Part shown: piece by piece, positions 9,222 through 21,096 of the stretch
How the letters are laid out: the number at the start of each line of letters is the position of its first letter
Position numbering within the stretch: position 1 is the stretch's first letter
NCBI GenBank assembly: GCA_964608595.1
Contig: CAZSOU010000001.1
Coordinates: forward strand, 1 to 64,000
From: Oleiagrimonas sp964608595
GTDB taxonomy: Bacteria; Pseudomonadota; Gammaproteobacteria; Xanthomonadales; Rhodanobacteraceae
Direction of reading: 5' to 3'
Length of the DNA: 64,000 nt
Notes under the pieces: generated by a model
Told to the model about the DNA's origin: nothing
Databases searched by the model: none
The model's input: the letters and a program-made list of their open reading frames with translations, nothing else
Position numbers and translations under genes: made by a program

Positions 9222-11522
9222 ATGAGCGAACTGCGCAACAGAAGCACCTGGCAGGCCCTGGAAAAACATTACCGGTCACTTTCGCGCAAACACCTGCGCA
9301 ACTTGTTTGACAAGGATCCCGGGCGCGCCAGGCGCTTCAATGCCAAAGGCGCGGGTTGGACCCTGGATTATTCCAAGCATCGCATCGACGACACCACGAT
9401 GAAGCGTTTGCTGGCGCTGGCTCGCGATTGCAATCTGGAAGCACGCCGCGATGCCATGTTCGCCGGCGACATCGTCAATCCGACCGAGCATCGCGCCGCG
9501 TTGCATGTCGCGTTGCGCGCACCGAAGGACGAAGTCATTCGCGTGGACGGTGAAAATGTTGTTCCCGCCGTCCACGATGTGCTTCGGCGCATGAGTGAAT
9601 TCGCACGCAAAGTGCGCACCGGCGAATGGAAAGGCTATGCGGGCCGGCGTATCCGGAACATCGTCAACATCGGCATCGGCGGCTCCGACCTCGGGCCCGT
9701 GATGGCTTGCGAAGCGTTGAAACATTACAGCGACCGGGACCTCGAATTCCGTTTCGTGTCCAACGTCGACAGTACTGATTTCGTCGAAGCCGTGCGCGGC
9801 ATGCACCCGGACGAGACCCTGTTCATCATCGCCTCCAAGACCTTCACAACGCTGGAGACGATGACCAACGCCCGCACCGCTCGCGATTGGCTGCTGGATG
9901 CCTGCGGCAAGCGCAACAAGGGCGCGATCAAGCAACACTTCGTGGCCCTTTCAACCCATCACGAAGCGGTGAAGAAGTTCGGCATCGATACCGCCAACAT
10001 GTTCGGCTTCTGGGACTGGGTCGGTGGCCGCTACTCGATGGATTCGGCAATCGGCTTGTCGACCATGATCGCCATCGGCCCGGACCGTTTCGACGAAATG
10101 CTCGAAGGATTCCACGCCATGGACGAGCATTTCCGCACCGCGCCGCTGGAGAAGAACCTGCCCGTCATCATGGGCCTGCTCAACGTCTGGTACACCAACT
10201 TCTTCGGCTCCCAAACGGTCGCCGTGCTGCCTTACGAGCAGTACCTGACACGCTTCCCCGCCTATCTGCAACAACTCAACATGGAGTCCAACGGCAAGCA
10301 TGTCACAGTGGACGGAAAACCGGTGGACTATGCGACGGGACCGATTTTCTGGGGTGAACCCGGTACCAACGGTCAGCACTCGTTCTATCAGTTGATCCAC
10401 CAGGGCACACGTCTGATTCCGTGCGACTTCATTGCCTTCGGCCAGTCGCTCAATCCACTCGGTGATCATCATGACTTGTTGATCGCCAACGTGATTGCCC
10501 AGGCCGAAGCGCTGGCCAAAGGCAAGACCGCCAGGGAAGTACGCGCCGAAGGCACACCGGCCAAACTGGTGCCGCACAAGGTGTTCGAGGGCAACCGGCC
10601 ATCCAGCCTGCTGATGGCCGACGCATTGACGCCGACAACGCTGGGCGCGCTGGTGGCGCTGTACGAGCACAGCGTGTTTACCCAGGCCACCATCTGGAAC
10701 ATCGACCCGTTCGACCAATGGGGCGTGGAACTGGGCAAGGTATTGGCCAAAAAGGTGGCCGAGGAAATCGAATCACCCGGCAAGCGCCTCAAGCACGATG
10801 CATCCACCAACGCGGCCATCCGCTGGTATCGCAAAGCCCGCGAAGCCGCACCGTCCGGACGCAGACACCGGCACAAGGTGTTGGTGCTGGACGTCGGCGG
10901 CAGCCACGTCAAGGCGCGCATCACCGGCAGCACGAAGGAGCATCGGTTCGTTTCCGGTCCCGAGCTCACGCCGCAACAGATGATGGACAAACTCGACAAA
11001 CTGTTGCGTGGCAAGACTTGCGATTTCGTCAGCATCGGCTTTCCCTCACCGGTCGTGCATGGCCGCATCCTGGCCGAACCGCACAACCTCGGCACCGGCT
11101 GGGTCGGTTTCGACTTCAACCAGGCTTTCGACAAGCCCGTGCGCATCCTGAACGACGCCGCCATGCAGGCACTGGGCAGCTACGAAGGCGGTCGCATGCT
11201 GTTTCTGGGGCTCGGCACGGGACTCGGTTCGGCCATGGTGGTCGACGGCCGGGTGGAGCCGATGGAACTGGGCCACATGCCGTACAAGGGACATGACTAC
11301 GAGCATTACGTGGGCGAGGCATTTCGCGAGAAACACCCCGATGAATGGAAGGCCAATGTGCTCGAGGTCATCGACACCCTGCGCGCCGCCATGGAAGCCG
11401 ATTACGTGATTCTGGGCGGCGGCAACGTACGCCACTTCGACACCCTGCCCGACGGTGTACGCCGCGGCGACAACGACAATGCCTTCAAAGGCGGCTTTCG
11501 ACTCTGGGAGAACATCGCATGA
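9222..11522 (+). CDS. pgi: Fusion of glucose-6-phosphate isomerase and ROK/PPGK-like glucokinase domain
   Basis: A 766-residue two-domain protein. Residues 1 to about 540 are a complete phosphoglucose isomerase: NIGIGGSDLGP, the SIS-type SKTFTTLETMTNA, WVGGRYSMDSAIGL, catalytic Glu in FWGEPGTNGQHSFYQLIHQG and catalytic Lys in WGVELGKVLAK. It ends at KHDASTN like ordinary Pgi. After a short basic linker (SGRRHRHK), residues 552-766 form a sugar-kinase domain: phosphate-1 loop LDVGGSHVKA, catalytic Asp in ILNDAAMQALG, phosphate-2 loop LFLGLGTGLGSAMVVDG, ELGHMPYKGHD and adenosine loop ILGGGN. This most resembles ROK-family polyphosphate glucokinases. No stop or frameshift separates the parts. 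RBS GGAAGGAAG at 9205-9213. The joint enzyme would phosphorylate glucose and isomerise the product; kinase activity is inferred. Confidence 0.93.
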   Translation: MSELRNRSTWQALEKHYRSLSRKHLRNLFDKDPGRARRFNAKGAGWTLDYSKHRIDDTTMKRLLALARDCNLEARRDAMFAGDIVNPTEHRAALHVALRAPKDEVIRVDGENVVPAVHDVLRRMSEFARKVRTGEWKGYAGRRIRNIVNIGIGGSDLGPVMACEALKHYSDRDLEFRFVSNVDSTDFVEAVRGMHPDETLFIIASKTFTTLETMTNARTARDWLLDACGKRNKGAIKQHFVALSTHHEAVKKFGIDTANMFGFWDWVGGRYSMDSAIGLSTMIAIGPDRFDEMLEGFHAMDEHFRTAPLEKNLPVIMGLLNVWYTNFFGSQTVAVLPYEQYLTRFPAYLQQLNMESNGKHVTVDGKPVDYATGPIFWGEPGTNGQHSFYQLIHQGTRLIPCDFIAFGQSLNPLGDHHDLLIANVIAQAEALAKGKTAREVRAEGTPAKLVPHKVFEGNRPSSLLMADALTPTTLGALVALYEHSVFTQATIWNIDPFDQWGVELGKVLAKKVAEEIESPGKRLKHDASTNAAIRWYRKAREAAPSGRRHRHKVLVLDVGGSHVKARITGSTKEHRFVSGPELTPQQMMDKLDKLLRGKTCDFVSIGFPSPVVHGRILAEPHNLGTGWVGFDFNQAFDKPVRILNDAAMQALGSYEGGRMLFLGLGTGLGSAMVVDGRVEPMELGHMPYKGHDYEHYVGEAFREKHPDEWKANVLEVIDTLRAAMEADYVILGGGNVRHFDTLPDGVRRGDNDNAFKGGFRLWENIA

Positions 11523-12547
11523 ATGACAAACTGCAACTGGGCATGATCGGCCTGGGCCGGATGGGCTCGAACATGGTGGCGCGCATGGAGGAAGCCGGGG
11601 TCGACTGCGTCGGCTTCGACACCCATGCCGATGCCCGCGAATCGATCCGCAAGACCGGTGCCGACACGGCCGCCACACTGTCCGAACTGGTGAAAAAGCT
11701 CACGCCGCCACGCGCCGTGTGGATGATGGTGCCGAGCGGCGTGGTCGATGCGGTACTCGATGACCTGGTTCCGCTGCTTCATGCCGGCGACATGATCATC
11801 GATGGCGGCAACTCGCATTATGTCGAAGACATTCGCCGCGCCAAAGCCGTGGCCGACAAGGACATCATGTATGTGGATGTCGGTGTCAGCGGCGGCGTGT
11901 GGGGGCGTGAGCGCGGCTACTGCCAGATGATCGGCGGCCCGCAATCCGCCTACGAGCACTTGAAGCCCGCGTTTGTCGCACTGGCCCCCGGCGTGGAAAC
12001 CGCCGAGCGCACCCCCGGTCGCAGAGGCCCGCCCGCACCGGCCGAACATGGTTACCTGCACTGCGGGGACAACGGCGCCGGTCATTTCGTCAAAATGGTG
12101 CACAACGGCATCGAGTACGGATTGATGGCTGCCTACGCCGAAGGCCTGAACGTGCTCAAGCACGCCAATGCCGGCAATGTGAAACGCGAGAACGATGCCG
12201 AAACCACGCCGCTGGAACACCCCGAACACTACAAGTACGACATCCCCCTCGACGACGTGGTGGAAGTGTGGCGCCGCGGCAGCGTGATCGGATCGTGGCT
12301 GCTCGACCTGACCGCCATCGAAATGGGCGAAGACCCGAAACTGGCGCATTATTCCGGGCGCGTGTCTGATTCCGGCGAAGGTCGCTGGACGGCACTGGCC
12401 GCGATCGAGGAGGGCGTGCCGGTGCCGGTACTCACATCGGCACTGTTCGGCCGCTTCAGCTCGCGCGGCCGCGACCAGTTCGCCAACAAGGTGATGTCCG
12501 CCATGCGTCATGCATTCGGTGGCCACGACGAAAAGAAAAAGTCCTGA
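11519..12547 (+). CDS. gnd: 6-phosphogluconate dehydrogenase, decarboxylating, short form
   Basis: Oxidises 6-phosphogluconate to ribulose-5-phosphate and CO2. The 342-residue length is that of the short GndA-type group, whose members are often NAD-dependent, not the 470-residue E. coli type. Visible motifs: GLGRMGSNM dinucleotide loop at the N-terminus, IDGGNSHYVEDIRRAK, VGVSGGVWGRERGYCQMIGG, and GDNGAGHFVKMVHNGIEYG with the catalytic Lys. An Arg/Pro-rich insertion (TPGRRGPPAPAE) precedes the last motif. Its ATG overlaps the stop of the pgi fusion gene as ATGA, so translation is probably coupled. Confidence 0.95.
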   Translation: MNDKLQLGMIGLGRMGSNMVARMEEAGVDCVGFDTHADARESIRKTGADTAATLSELVKKLTPPRAVWMMVPSGVVDAVLDDLVPLLHAGDMIIDGGNSHYVEDIRRAKAVADKDIMYVDVGVSGGVWGRERGYCQMIGGPQSAYEHLKPAFVALAPGVETAERTPGRRGPPAPAEHGYLHCGDNGAGHFVKMVHNGIEYGLMAAYAEGLNVLKHANAGNVKRENDAETTPLEHPEHYKYDIPLDDVVEVWRRGSVIGSWLLDLTAIEMGEDPKLAHYSGRVSDSGEGRWTALAAIEEGVPVPVLTSALFGRFSSRGRDQFANKVMSAMRHAFGGHDEKKKS

Positions 12548-12603
12548 CCCCAATCCACCCTTTGGCAGGCTCCCGCGAAAACCCACACACCATCGAGGTT
12601 CCC

Positions 12604-14052
12604 ATGAGCAAAACCACCCTGGTCATCCTCGGCGCCACCGGCGATCTCACCAAGCGTCTGCTGATGCCGGCCCTGTTCCGTCTGCATCAGCGCGGTCTGA
12701 CACCCGACCTTTCCATCGTCGGCTACGCGATGGAATCGTGGAGCGAGAAACGCTTCCACAATCACATCCACCGCGCACTCAAGTCCTTTGCCGATGAATA
12801 CACCGAAAAAGACTGGAAAGCGTTCCAGAAAAAGCTCACCTACGTCAGCGGCGAACTGAATCCGGACGATCTGACACCGCTCAAGGACAAACTGGCGTCG
12901 CGTTCACTTTTTTATCTGGCACTTCCACCTTCGCTGTTCGGCACGGCCGCCAAAGCACTGGGCGAAGCCGGCATGACCGAATCATCCGCGTCCGGCTGGC
13001 GGCGCCTGGTGGTGGAAAAACCGTTCGGCACCGACCTCGCCAGCGCCCGCAAACTGCGCAAGCAGATGCACACGCACTGGCAGGAAGAACAGATCCTGCG
13101 CATCGACCATTTTCTGGGCAAGGAGACCACCCAGAACCTCATGGTGTTCCGCTTCGCCAACCGTTTCCTCGAACCGGTATGGGACGCCAACCACATCGAA
13201 CAAGTACAGATCACCTATGCCGAAACCCTCGGCGTGGAAAAACGTGCCGGCTACTACGACCATGCCGGCGCGCTGCGCGACATGCTGCAGAATCACCTGA
13301 TGCAGCTTTTCAGTCTGGCCGCCATCGAACCCTTGTCGGCCTGGGATGCCGACGTGTTGCGTGATCACAAGGTGGAAGTACTGCGTTCGGTCAAACGCAT
13401 CACCGCGCGCAACGTCAAAAAACATGCCGTCCGCGGTCAATATCGTGCCGGCAAGGAGGGACGCAAAAAGCTCTGCGGCTATCGCAACGAGGACGGCGTC
13501 GCCAAGGGATCGAATACGGAAACCTTCGCCGCGCTGAGGCTGGAAATCGACAACTGGCGCTGGCAAGGCGTGCCGTTCTACCTCAGAAGCGGCAAGCGTC
13601 TGGCCAGCAACTGTTCGGAAATCGCGGTGCAATTCAGAAAAACGCCGGGCGCCCTGCCCGGTGAAGTCAACGCCGAAAACAACTGGATGGTATTTCGCAT
13701 CAAACCCAACCAGACAATGACCATTCTGGCCAACGCCAAACTCCCCGGCCTGGAGCTGGAGGGCCGCCAGGTGAAACTCACCGCACCCTATGCCAGTGCC
13801 GATGGCGACAACGGGTTTTCGGCATACGAACAGCTGCTGATGGACGCGATGGAAGGCGACCGCACCCACTTTCTGCGCTTCGACGAGGTCGAGTGGGCCT
13901 GGCGTTTGCTCGATCCCGTCCTCAAGGCCTGGGAAAAAGGCGCACCGGACTTTTACGCCGCGGGTTCCGAGGGTCCCAAAACGCAGGACCGGTTGCTGGA
14001 CAGCAACCACCATTGGCGCCCCATTCGACTGGCGGCCGGTGAAGAAGACTGA
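12604..14052 (+). CDS. zwf: Glucose-6-phosphate 1-dehydrogenase
   Basis: First enzyme of the oxidative pentose phosphate and Entner-Doudoroff routes; makes 6-phosphogluconolactone and NAD(P)H. The 482-residue protein has the nucleotide-binding ILGATGDLTKRLLMPAL, VEKPFGTDLASA and the active-site RIDHFLGKETTQNL. Further on are YYDHAGALRDMLQNHLMQL and RSGKRLASNCSEIAVQF, all in family order. ATG at 12604 starts MSKTTLVI. It closes the pgi-gnd-zwf operon. The lactonase gene pgl that often lies beside zwf is absent here. Confidence 0.97.
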   Translation: MSKTTLVILGATGDLTKRLLMPALFRLHQRGLTPDLSIVGYAMESWSEKRFHNHIHRALKSFADEYTEKDWKAFQKKLTYVSGELNPDDLTPLKDKLASRSLFYLALPPSLFGTAAKALGEAGMTESSASGWRRLVVEKPFGTDLASARKLRKQMHTHWQEEQILRIDHFLGKETTQNLMVFRFANRFLEPVWDANHIEQVQITYAETLGVEKRAGYYDHAGALRDMLQNHLMQLFSLAAIEPLSAWDADVLRDHKVEVLRSVKRITARNVKKHAVRGQYRAGKEGRKKLCGYRNEDGVAKGSNTETFAALRLEIDNWRWQGVPFYLRSGKRLASNCSEIAVQFRKTPGALPGEVNAENNWMVFRIKPNQTMTILANAKLPGLELEGRQVKLTAPYASADGDNGFSAYEQLLMDAMEGDRTHFLRFDEVEWAWRLLDPVLKAWEKGAPDFYAAGSEGPKTQDRLLDSNHHWRPIRLAAGEED

Positions 14053-14076
14053 ACGCGTCAGCGACCGTTTCCGTCC

Positions 14077-15006
14077 TCAGACGGGCACGAACGCCGCATC
14101 CATCTGCAAACCGGGAATGCTGACCAGCAATTCGTGCAACAGCGCGCCGAAAGCCTGCAGATCCTCCGTCCACGGCGATGCCTGGCGCCAGTACAAGGCA
14201 ACGTGCCGGCCAGGCGCTTCGGTCTGCTCGATACGCGCCAATTTCACATTGGCGATGGATGCCAGACGCTGACGGGCCAGACTTGGCACCAGGGTATAGC
14301 CGCCACGCAGCGCGACGAGTGCCGCGAGGCTTTCCAGACTGACATCCTGGACGCGTTCGTCATCATGGTCGGCGGCATGGTTTTCGGCCATGAGAATGGC
14401 GTTGTCATCCAGCTCTTCGAGACGCAGGCACGCGCGGTCGGCCAACGGGTGCGAGTGGTGCATCAGTACATCGTACGGTTCGAAAAACAACGGCTGCATG
14501 GCGACGCCGGATGGTGTTTGCGCCGGTTGCGCCAGCACCACGTCCAGCTCGCCTTCGTGCAGCCGGCGCAACAGACCGCGCGGCTTGCCTTCGGAAAGGC
14601 TGAGGCGGGTACCCTGGAAACGTTGCGGAAACGGCTCGACCAGATGCGGCAGAAGGTACGGACCCAACGTACTCAACACGCCCAGACGCAACTCGCCGCC
14701 AAAGGCGGATGCACTGTGGCTTGTTGCGGCCTGTTCAAGGTCTTCGGCGGCGGCGAGAACATGATCGATCTGCGCCAGCAAACGCTGACCGGCGACCGTG
14801 GGCAGAACGCCGCGGCCGCCGCGCTCGAACAGCACGGCGTCCAGTGCCTGCTCGACTTTCTGGATCTGGTGCGACAACCCCGACGGACTGATGTGCATGG
14901 CACGCGCGGCGGCCGTGAAACCACCCAACCGGTGCACAGCCTGCACCAAGGCCAGGTCGCGCAGGGACACGGCGGCCAGGCCCATCGAAATCATCGAACG
15001 CTGCAT
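14077..15006 (-). CDS. LysR-family regulator, OxyR-like but without redox cysteines
   Basis: A 309-residue LysR-type transcription factor. The N-terminal HTH (LRDLALVQAVHRLGGFTAAARAMHIS, then SGLSHQIQKVEQALDAVLFERG) and the C-terminal effector domain ending in an LRGGYTLVPSLA segment resemble OxyR. Where OxyR carries its peroxide-sensing Cys pair, this protein reads ENHAADHDDERVQDV and has no cysteine, so peroxide sensing by disulfide is not expected. It is divergent from acnA with about 190 bp between the starts, the usual layout of a LysR regulator and its target. Control of aconitase is therefore a reasonable but unproven guess. Start 15006 (MQRSMISM) chosen by length; 14994 and 14985 are alternatives. 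Confidence 0.88.
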   Translation of the reverse strand: MQRSMISMGLAAVSLRDLALVQAVHRLGGFTAAARAMHISPSGLSHQIQKVEQALDAVLFERGGRGVLPTVAGQRLLAQIDHVLAAAEDLEQAATSHSASAFGGELRLGVLSTLGPYLLPHLVEPFPQRFQGTRLSLSEGKPRGLLRRLHEGELDVVLAQPAQTPSGVAMQPLFFEPYDVLMHHSHPLADRACLRLEELDDNAILMAENHAADHDDERVQDVSLESLAALVALRGGYTLVPSLARQRLASIANVKLARIEQTEAPGRHVALYWRQASPWTEDLQAFGALLHELLVSIPGLQMDAAFVPV

Positions 15007-15199
15007 GCGCGCTAATCCGTTGGTAAGAAGGCGGGTCGAAGGAGCATCATGATCAGTCCCGCCAGCCCATTGTAGCGGCTCGTCCTGTGCGACATTCGCG
15101 TCATTCAGGACATTTGCGCGATAATGGGCGTTTGATCGGCGCCGATGCCCGCTTTTGCGTCGCGTTCGCGCCCCGCAGTCGATCCAGCCAGGAGCAGCC

Positions 15200-17941
<2,742 letters not shown>

Positions 17942-17969
17942 ACCTTTCGGCGCTTTCGCGCATCTCAAC

Positions 17970-17999
17970 AACCGCCGGTCGCAAGGCCGGCGGTTTTTT
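17970..17999 (+). terminator. Rho-independent terminator after acnA
   Basis: Arms 17970-17980 and 17985-17995 form an 11-bp stem with one G-U pair, closed by a GCAA tetraloop and followed by a run of six T. It lies 29 bp after the acnA stop. Confidence 0.92.
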
Positions 18000-18073
18000 C
18001 TTGCGCGAAGGCGCAGAGTTGACCTTGACCGGCCATGCGGTTTCGCACGGCAAACCCGAACGGGAGTTTCATC

Positions 18074-19255
18074 ATGTCGACACGTCACCAAATCATCCCG
18101 GCTCTGCTGGCATTCGCCCTGCTCGCCGGACCCGCCGCCGCCATGGCGCAAAACCAGACGCACACCCGCACCATCAACAAAGTCGAAACGGTCACCCCGT
18201 CCACCCGAATTTCCGTGGAAAACCTGATCGGCCACGTCAACGTCACCCAGGGCGGCAAGCAGCTGGCCATCAAAGCCGACGTGGTAGCCGGTGGTGCGGA
18301 CATGACGACGGCCAGAGCGCTGGCAGACACCGTCAAAATCGATGTCAGCCGTGACGGGAACCAGCTTGCCGTACATGTCGATTATCCAGTCGACAAACAC
18401 ACCCGCTACCGGATTCCGGCGCGCTTCGAATCCGGCCACGACGGCATCGATTTTCTCGGCATCCACATCGGCACCTCCTACAGCCACAGCACGCTGCAGT
18501 ACCAGGGCCGCACGGTGAATATCTACCGAGGCAGCTCGAAAGGCGTACCACTGTACGTCGACCTGGCCATCCAACTGCCCGAGGGCGTGAATGCCACGAT
18601 CAAGAACCACGTCGGACTGACTACTGCACACGAACTGAGCAACGACCTGACGCTGCGCAGCGACGACGGTGACGTTCAGGTCTACGCCATCAACGGCAAA
18701 CTGGCCATCCATACCGGCGACGGCGATGCCAGCGTGGACAAGCTGCGCGGCAATCTGGATCTGCACACCGCCGACGGCGACGTCAAAATCAGCGATATTC
18801 AGGGTGACACCATTGGCATCCACACGGGCGACGGCGATGTGCGCATGAACCAGGTGCGGGGTGATGTGCGGGTGGATACCGGTGATGGCGACATCCATGG
18901 TGACGCGCTCACGGACAAGCTGCATCTGAGCACCGGCGACGGTGACGTCATCCTGAAGAACCTGCACGATGTTTCCTCGGCCCGCGTGGCATGCGGCGAC
19001 GGCGATATTCATTTAAGCGGCAACTTGTCCGGCCTTGCCAATTTCAGCCTGCAAAGCGGCAATGGCGACATCCGCATGGCCACGCAACAACCACCCGCCG
19101 TGCACCTGAGCATCAACGCCGAAGACATCCGCGTGGATTGGCCCGACATGCGCAACGTGGAGCACGACCGGCACAGCTACCGGGGCGACGTCGGCAATGC
19201 CCGCGGCAACGGGAGCATCAACGCGGGCAACGGCGATGTGGTTCTGAAACGCTGA
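18074..19255 (+). CDS. Exported DUF4097-type beta-repeat protein
   Basis: A 393-residue protein with an N-terminal signal peptide (hydrophobic IIPALLAFALLAGPAAA, then AMA before AQNQ). The mature part consists of short beta repeats. From about residue 195 on, units built around T-GDGDV, ADGDVKIS, TGDGDIHG and SGNGDIRM recur eight or more times at intervals of about 16-20 residues. This is typical of DUF4097 proteins, which are predicted to form a right-handed beta-helix or adhesin-like fold and have no assigned function. RBS GGGAG lies 11 bp upstream of the ATG. It follows the acnA terminator, so it should have its own promoter. Confidence 0.8.
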   Translation: MSTRHQIIPALLAFALLAGPAAAMAQNQTHTRTINKVETVTPSTRISVENLIGHVNVTQGGKQLAIKADVVAGGADMTTARALADTVKIDVSRDGNQLAVHVDYPVDKHTRYRIPARFESGHDGIDFLGIHIGTSYSHSTLQYQGRTVNIYRGSSKGVPLYVDLAIQLPEGVNATIKNHVGLTTAHELSNDLTLRSDDGDVQVYAINGKLAIHTGDGDASVDKLRGNLDLHTADGDVKISDIQGDTIGIHTGDGDVRMNQVRGDVRVDTGDGDIHGDALTDKLHLSTGDGDVILKNLHDVSSARVACGDGDIHLSGNLSGLANFSLQSGNGDIRMATQQPPAVHLSINAEDIRVDWPDMRNVEHDRHSYRGDVGNARGNGSINAGNGDVVLKR

Positions 19256-19313
19256 AATTTTCCGACGCCGTGACAAAACCCGGAATCCGCGCCCCGACCG
19301 GCGTGACAGGGCC

Positions 19314-19341
19314 TTGCTTGCCGCCTCGATACCGCTATGCT
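19314..19341 (+). promoter_or_regulatory. Candidate sigma-70 promoter of fadD
   Basis: TTGCTT (19314-19319) and TATGCT (19336-19341) are separated by 16 bp and lie 45 bp before the fadD start. Confidence 0.45.
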
Positions 19342-19385
19342 CAAATGAAACGATCGTTCGTCACTTGTCCGGCATAGGGGATTTC

Positions 19386-21080
19386 ATGAACACAGAACGT
19401 CCGTGGCTGTCCAATTATCCTGACGGTGTGCCGGCAACCATCGATGTCGATACGTACCATTCGCTGGTGGAGGTCATCGAGGAAGCCTTCGAGCGTTTCC
19501 GTCATCGGCCGGCGTTCTGCAATTTCGGCAAGATGTTGCGATACGACGACCTGGATCGCCTGAGCCGACAGTTTGCCGGATATCTGACCGGCGACCTGGG
19601 CCTCGGCAAAGGCGACCGCATCGCCATCATGCTGCCCAACACCTTGCAGTACCCGATCGCGCTGTTCGGCGCGATTCGCGCCGGAGTCATCGTGGTCAAC
19701 ACCAACCCGATGTACACCGCGCGCGAGCTGAAGCACCAGCTGAACGATGCAGAAGTGGAAACCATCGTGGTACTGGACAATTTCGCCGCCACGCTGGAAA
19801 AGGTCATTTCCGAAACGCCGATCAAGCAGGTGGTGACCACCGGCATCGGCGATTTGCTGGGGTTCCCGAAGGGCGCGGTGATCAATTTTGCCCTCAAGCA
19901 CGTCAAGAAAATGGTACCGCCCTACCACATCGACGGTGCGGTACGTTTCCGCGACGCGCTCAAGCATGGTGCGCGCCACAAGCCGCCACGGGTGGAACTG
20001 GGTCATGAGGACATCGCCTTTCTGCAATACACCGGCGGTACCACCGGGGTCGCCAAGGGCGCGATGCTGACGCATGGCAACATGGTGGCCAACATGCTCC
20101 AGGCCAGCGCATGGATCGGCAAGCGGATGACCCCCGGCGAGGAAGTCATCATCACGGCACTGCCGCTTTACCACATCTTTTCATTGACGGCCAACGCACT
20201 GGTATTCATGCGCCTGGGCGGCCTCAACTGGCTGATCACCAACCCGCGCGACATGCCCGCCTTCGTCAAGGAGCTCGACAAATCGCACTTCACGGCCCTG
20301 ACCGGCGTCAACACCCTGTTCAACGGCCTGATCAACACCGACGGCTTCGACAAGGTGGATTTCTCACGCCTGCGCCTGACGTTGGGCGGCGGCATGGCGG
20401 TACAGCGTGCCGTGGCCGAGCGCTGGAAAAAGATTACCGGCTGCTCGCTTCTCGAGGCATACGGCCTTACCGAAACCTCGCCGGCAGCCTGCATCAATCC
20501 GCTCGACCTGACCGATTACAACGGCTCGATCGGTCTGCCGATTCCATCCACGGACGTGGCCATCTGGTCCGAAGACAACGAACCACTTGCCTTCGACGAA
20601 GTCGGCGAATTGATGGTCAGGGGTCCGCAGGTCATGAAGGGGTACTGGAACCGTCCCGAGGAAACCGACAAGGTGCTCACCGAGGACGGTTGGCTGCATA
20701 CCGGCGACATCGCGCGCATGGATGCAAACGGCTACGTGTACATCGTCGACCGCAAGAAGGACATGATCCTGGTGTCCGGTTTCAACGTGTATCCCAACGA
20801 AATCGAAGATGTGGTGATCCGCCACCCCAAGGTCGCCGAAGTGGCTGCCGTGGGCATTCCGGACGAACATTCCGGCGAGGTGGTCAAATTATTCGTGGTG
20901 AAAAAGGACGCGTCGCTGACCGCGGACGAACTCAAACAGTTCTGTCATGACGAGCTGACCGGCTACAAGCGGCCCAAGGCGATCGAGTTTCGCGATGCAC
21001 TGCCCAAGAGCAATGTGGGCAAGATATTGCGGCGTGCGTTGCGTGAAGAAGAAAGCAAGACTGCCGAACACGATAAATAA
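19386..21080 (+). CDS. fadD: Long-chain fatty acid-CoA ligase
   Basis: Adenylates long-chain fatty acids and transfers them to CoA at the inner membrane, feeding beta-oxidation. The 564-residue protein (E. coli FadD: 561) carries the AMP-binding P-loop YTGGTTGVAKGAMLTHGN, YGLTETSP, the linker region GWLHTGDIARMDANGYVYI, DRKKDMILVSGFNVYPNEIE and the C-terminal Lys motif KSNVGKILRRALR. The ATG at 19386 has AGGGG seven bases upstream. Convergent with the PilZ gene. Confidence 0.95.
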   Translation: MNTERPWLSNYPDGVPATIDVDTYHSLVEVIEEAFERFRHRPAFCNFGKMLRYDDLDRLSRQFAGYLTGDLGLGKGDRIAIMLPNTLQYPIALFGAIRAGVIVVNTNPMYTARELKHQLNDAEVETIVVLDNFAATLEKVISETPIKQVVTTGIGDLLGFPKGAVINFALKHVKKMVPPYHIDGAVRFRDALKHGARHKPPRVELGHEDIAFLQYTGGTTGVAKGAMLTHGNMVANMLQASAWIGKRMTPGEEVIITALPLYHIFSLTANALVFMRLGGLNWLITNPRDMPAFVKELDKSHFTALTGVNTLFNGLINTDGFDKVDFSRLRLTLGGGMAVQRAVAERWKKITGCSLLEAYGLTETSPAACINPLDLTDYNGSIGLPIPSTDVAIWSEDNEPLAFDEVGELMVRGPQVMKGYWNRPEETDKVLTEDGWLHTGDIARMDANGYVYIVDRKKDMILVSGFNVYPNEIEDVVIRHPKVAEVAAVGIPDEHSGEVVKLFVVKKDASLTADELKQFCHDELTGYKRPKAIEFRDALPKSNVGKILRRALREEESKTAEHDK

Positions 21081-21096
21081 TGGGCTGTCGCAACGT

